Of a stretch of 11,541 bases of DNA, positions 11,046 to 11,541 are shown in pieces. Origin of the DNA: Candidatus Uhrbacteria bacterium (lineage in GTDB: Bacteria > Patescibacteriota > Patescibacteriia > CAIXNZ01); assembly GCA_011046145.1 (NCBI GenBank), contig DSBA01000025.1:1-11541 (forward strand), given 5' to 3'. The stretch's first letter is position 1. Each line of letters opens with the position of its first letter. Made by a program: the position numbers and the translations under genes. The notes under the pieces are model-generated. The model saw nothing but the letters and a program-made list of their open reading frames with translations, did not search any database and had not been told where the DNA came from.

Positions 11046-11387
11046 ATGCTAGGAGATGTCAGAAAAAACGAAAAATTTTTCCAGCTGGCAATCATTAGCC
11101 AAGATGAACTGGAAAACGGCAAAATAGTCCTCATGGTCAATGATGATAATGGCCAACTCAATAACAGAATTGTGATGGACTGGAGAGAATTCCAAAAAGA
11201 ATTCTATAGCCATCCGAAAACAGAAGGCTACTATCTGCGGCAAGTTATGGTTGAAGAAATTTCGGGCAATCAAATTTTTTATGTCAGGCTGGATGCCAAA
11301 GACCGGCCTTGCAGCTCAACACGAATAGTCCAAAAAGAAATTTTCTTAAAAACATACCTTTTCCCTGACCAGGCAGGTCTTATCTAA
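11046..11387 (+). CDS. Hypothetical protein, 113 aa
   Basis: I do not recognise this protein. From the SD-supported ATG it reads MLGDVRKNEKFFQLAIISQD and ends LKTYLFPDQAGLI. It is soluble, acidic-to-neutral, without signal peptide, membrane segment or metal motif, and has a single cysteine in RPCSSTRIV. Alternating hydrophobic stretches (KIVLMVND, NRIVMDW, YLRQVMVEEI, QIFYVRLD) suggest a beta-rich fold with several strands. It is a complete single-gene unit with a good promoter, ideal SD and strong terminator, divergent from ndk, which suggests steady and possibly high expression. Composition matches its neighbours, so there is no sign of recent transfer. Confidence 0.8.
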   Translation: MLGDVRKNEKFFQLAIISQDELENGKIVLMVNDDNGQLNNRIVMDWREFQKEFYSHPKTEGYYLRQVMVEEISGNQIFYVRLDAKDRPCSSTRIVQKEIFLKTYLFPDQAGLI

Positions 11388-11390
11388 CTC

Positions 11391-11424
11391 AATCGTCCCG
11401 ATTTATTTCGGGACGATTTTATTT
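11391..11424 (+). terminator. Terminator of the orphan gene
   Basis: AATCGTCCCGA (11391-11401) pairs perfectly over 11 bp with 11408-11418 around TTTATT and is followed by a T-rich tail. It begins 4 nt after the stop codon. Confidence 0.9.
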
Positions 11425-11541
11425 TGGGTAAAGTCCGATTTTCGGACCAATTAATCGTTAATAATTAGCTTATATAAGCGTTTTTCCTGTTCTTTTAAAT
11501 TTAAATTTCTGTTATTATATCTCCAGACGTATTCTCCTAGA
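11425..11541. other. Right-end intergenic region
   Basis: No gene is visible. It holds a small GTCCGA-TTT-TCGGAC hairpin (11433-11447) and a 12-nt perfect palindrome GCTTATATAAGC (11468-11479). A TATAAT on the minus strand (11519-11514) lacks a visible -35 box inside the window. Confidence 0.5.

Noticed and set aside
1..11541. CRISPR array, insertion sequence or prophage genes
   Set aside because: No spaced direct repeats, transposase or phage structural motifs were found on either strand.

Overview
The window looks like a chromosomal segment of a small-genome bacterium of the Candidate Phyla Radiation (Patescibacteria), most likely in or near the Parcubacteria. This is an inference from several things together: AT-rich, lysine- and isoleucine-rich coding sequence; a compact type IV pilus operon without recognisable PilN, PilO or secretin genes; many operon genes with no Shine-Dalgarno (SD) sequence; and a long-form nucleoside diphosphate kinase. 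TGA is used as a stop (for example the ATGA overlap at 5422-5425), so the recoded TGA=Gly code of Gracilibacteria and relatives does not apply. No 16S gene is present, so the placement is not proven.

Layout. At 2-256 (+) is the C-terminal end of a type I restriction specificity subunit (HsdS). A good sigma70-type promoter at 323-351 then drives a small RRM RNA-binding protein (465-725), closed by a strong terminator. The spacer at 781-1119 has no convincing gene but holds a 14-bp inverted repeat and a 12-bp perfect hairpin. From 8324 down to 1169 the minus strand carries one type IV pilus operon: pilB assembly ATPase, pilC platform, a GspH/FimT-like prepilin, a large 443-aa prepilin with a calcium-binding-type motif, a PilW/GspJ-like prepilin, a PilX/GspK-like prepilin, pilM, and a classic major-type pilin, followed by a terminator. 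Just upstream is a separate RNA gene with its own promoter and terminator that fits 6S RNA (8394-8554).

From 8696 to 10162 (minus strand) lies an accessory segment of very small genes: a hypothetical gene with an apparent frameshift, a tRNA with an abnormal anticodon arm, a 37-aa single-pass membrane peptide, a 59-aa zinc-ribbon protein, a second frameshifted zinc-ribbon gene, and a 36-aa single-pass membrane peptide. The two membrane peptides are the most unusual thing here. Each has a near-consensus promoter whose -10 box ends 8 nt before the ATG (near-leaderless, with the same ACATATG junction). Their C-termini are similar. Each is followed by a strong hairpin, and part of each coding region can pair with that hairpin in a competing structure.

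The right end holds ndk (10224-10808, minus) and, divergently, an orphan 113-aa gene (11046-11387, plus) with its own promoter, strong SD and terminator.

How the genes work together: the pilus operon supplies the extension motor, platform, cytoplasmic adaptor and pilins. The retraction ATPase, prepilin peptidase and PilN/PilO are not in this window. Translation start signals fall into three classes: housekeeping and pilus genes with no clear SD, small accessory genes with near-perfect AGGAGG, and near-leaderless membrane peptides.
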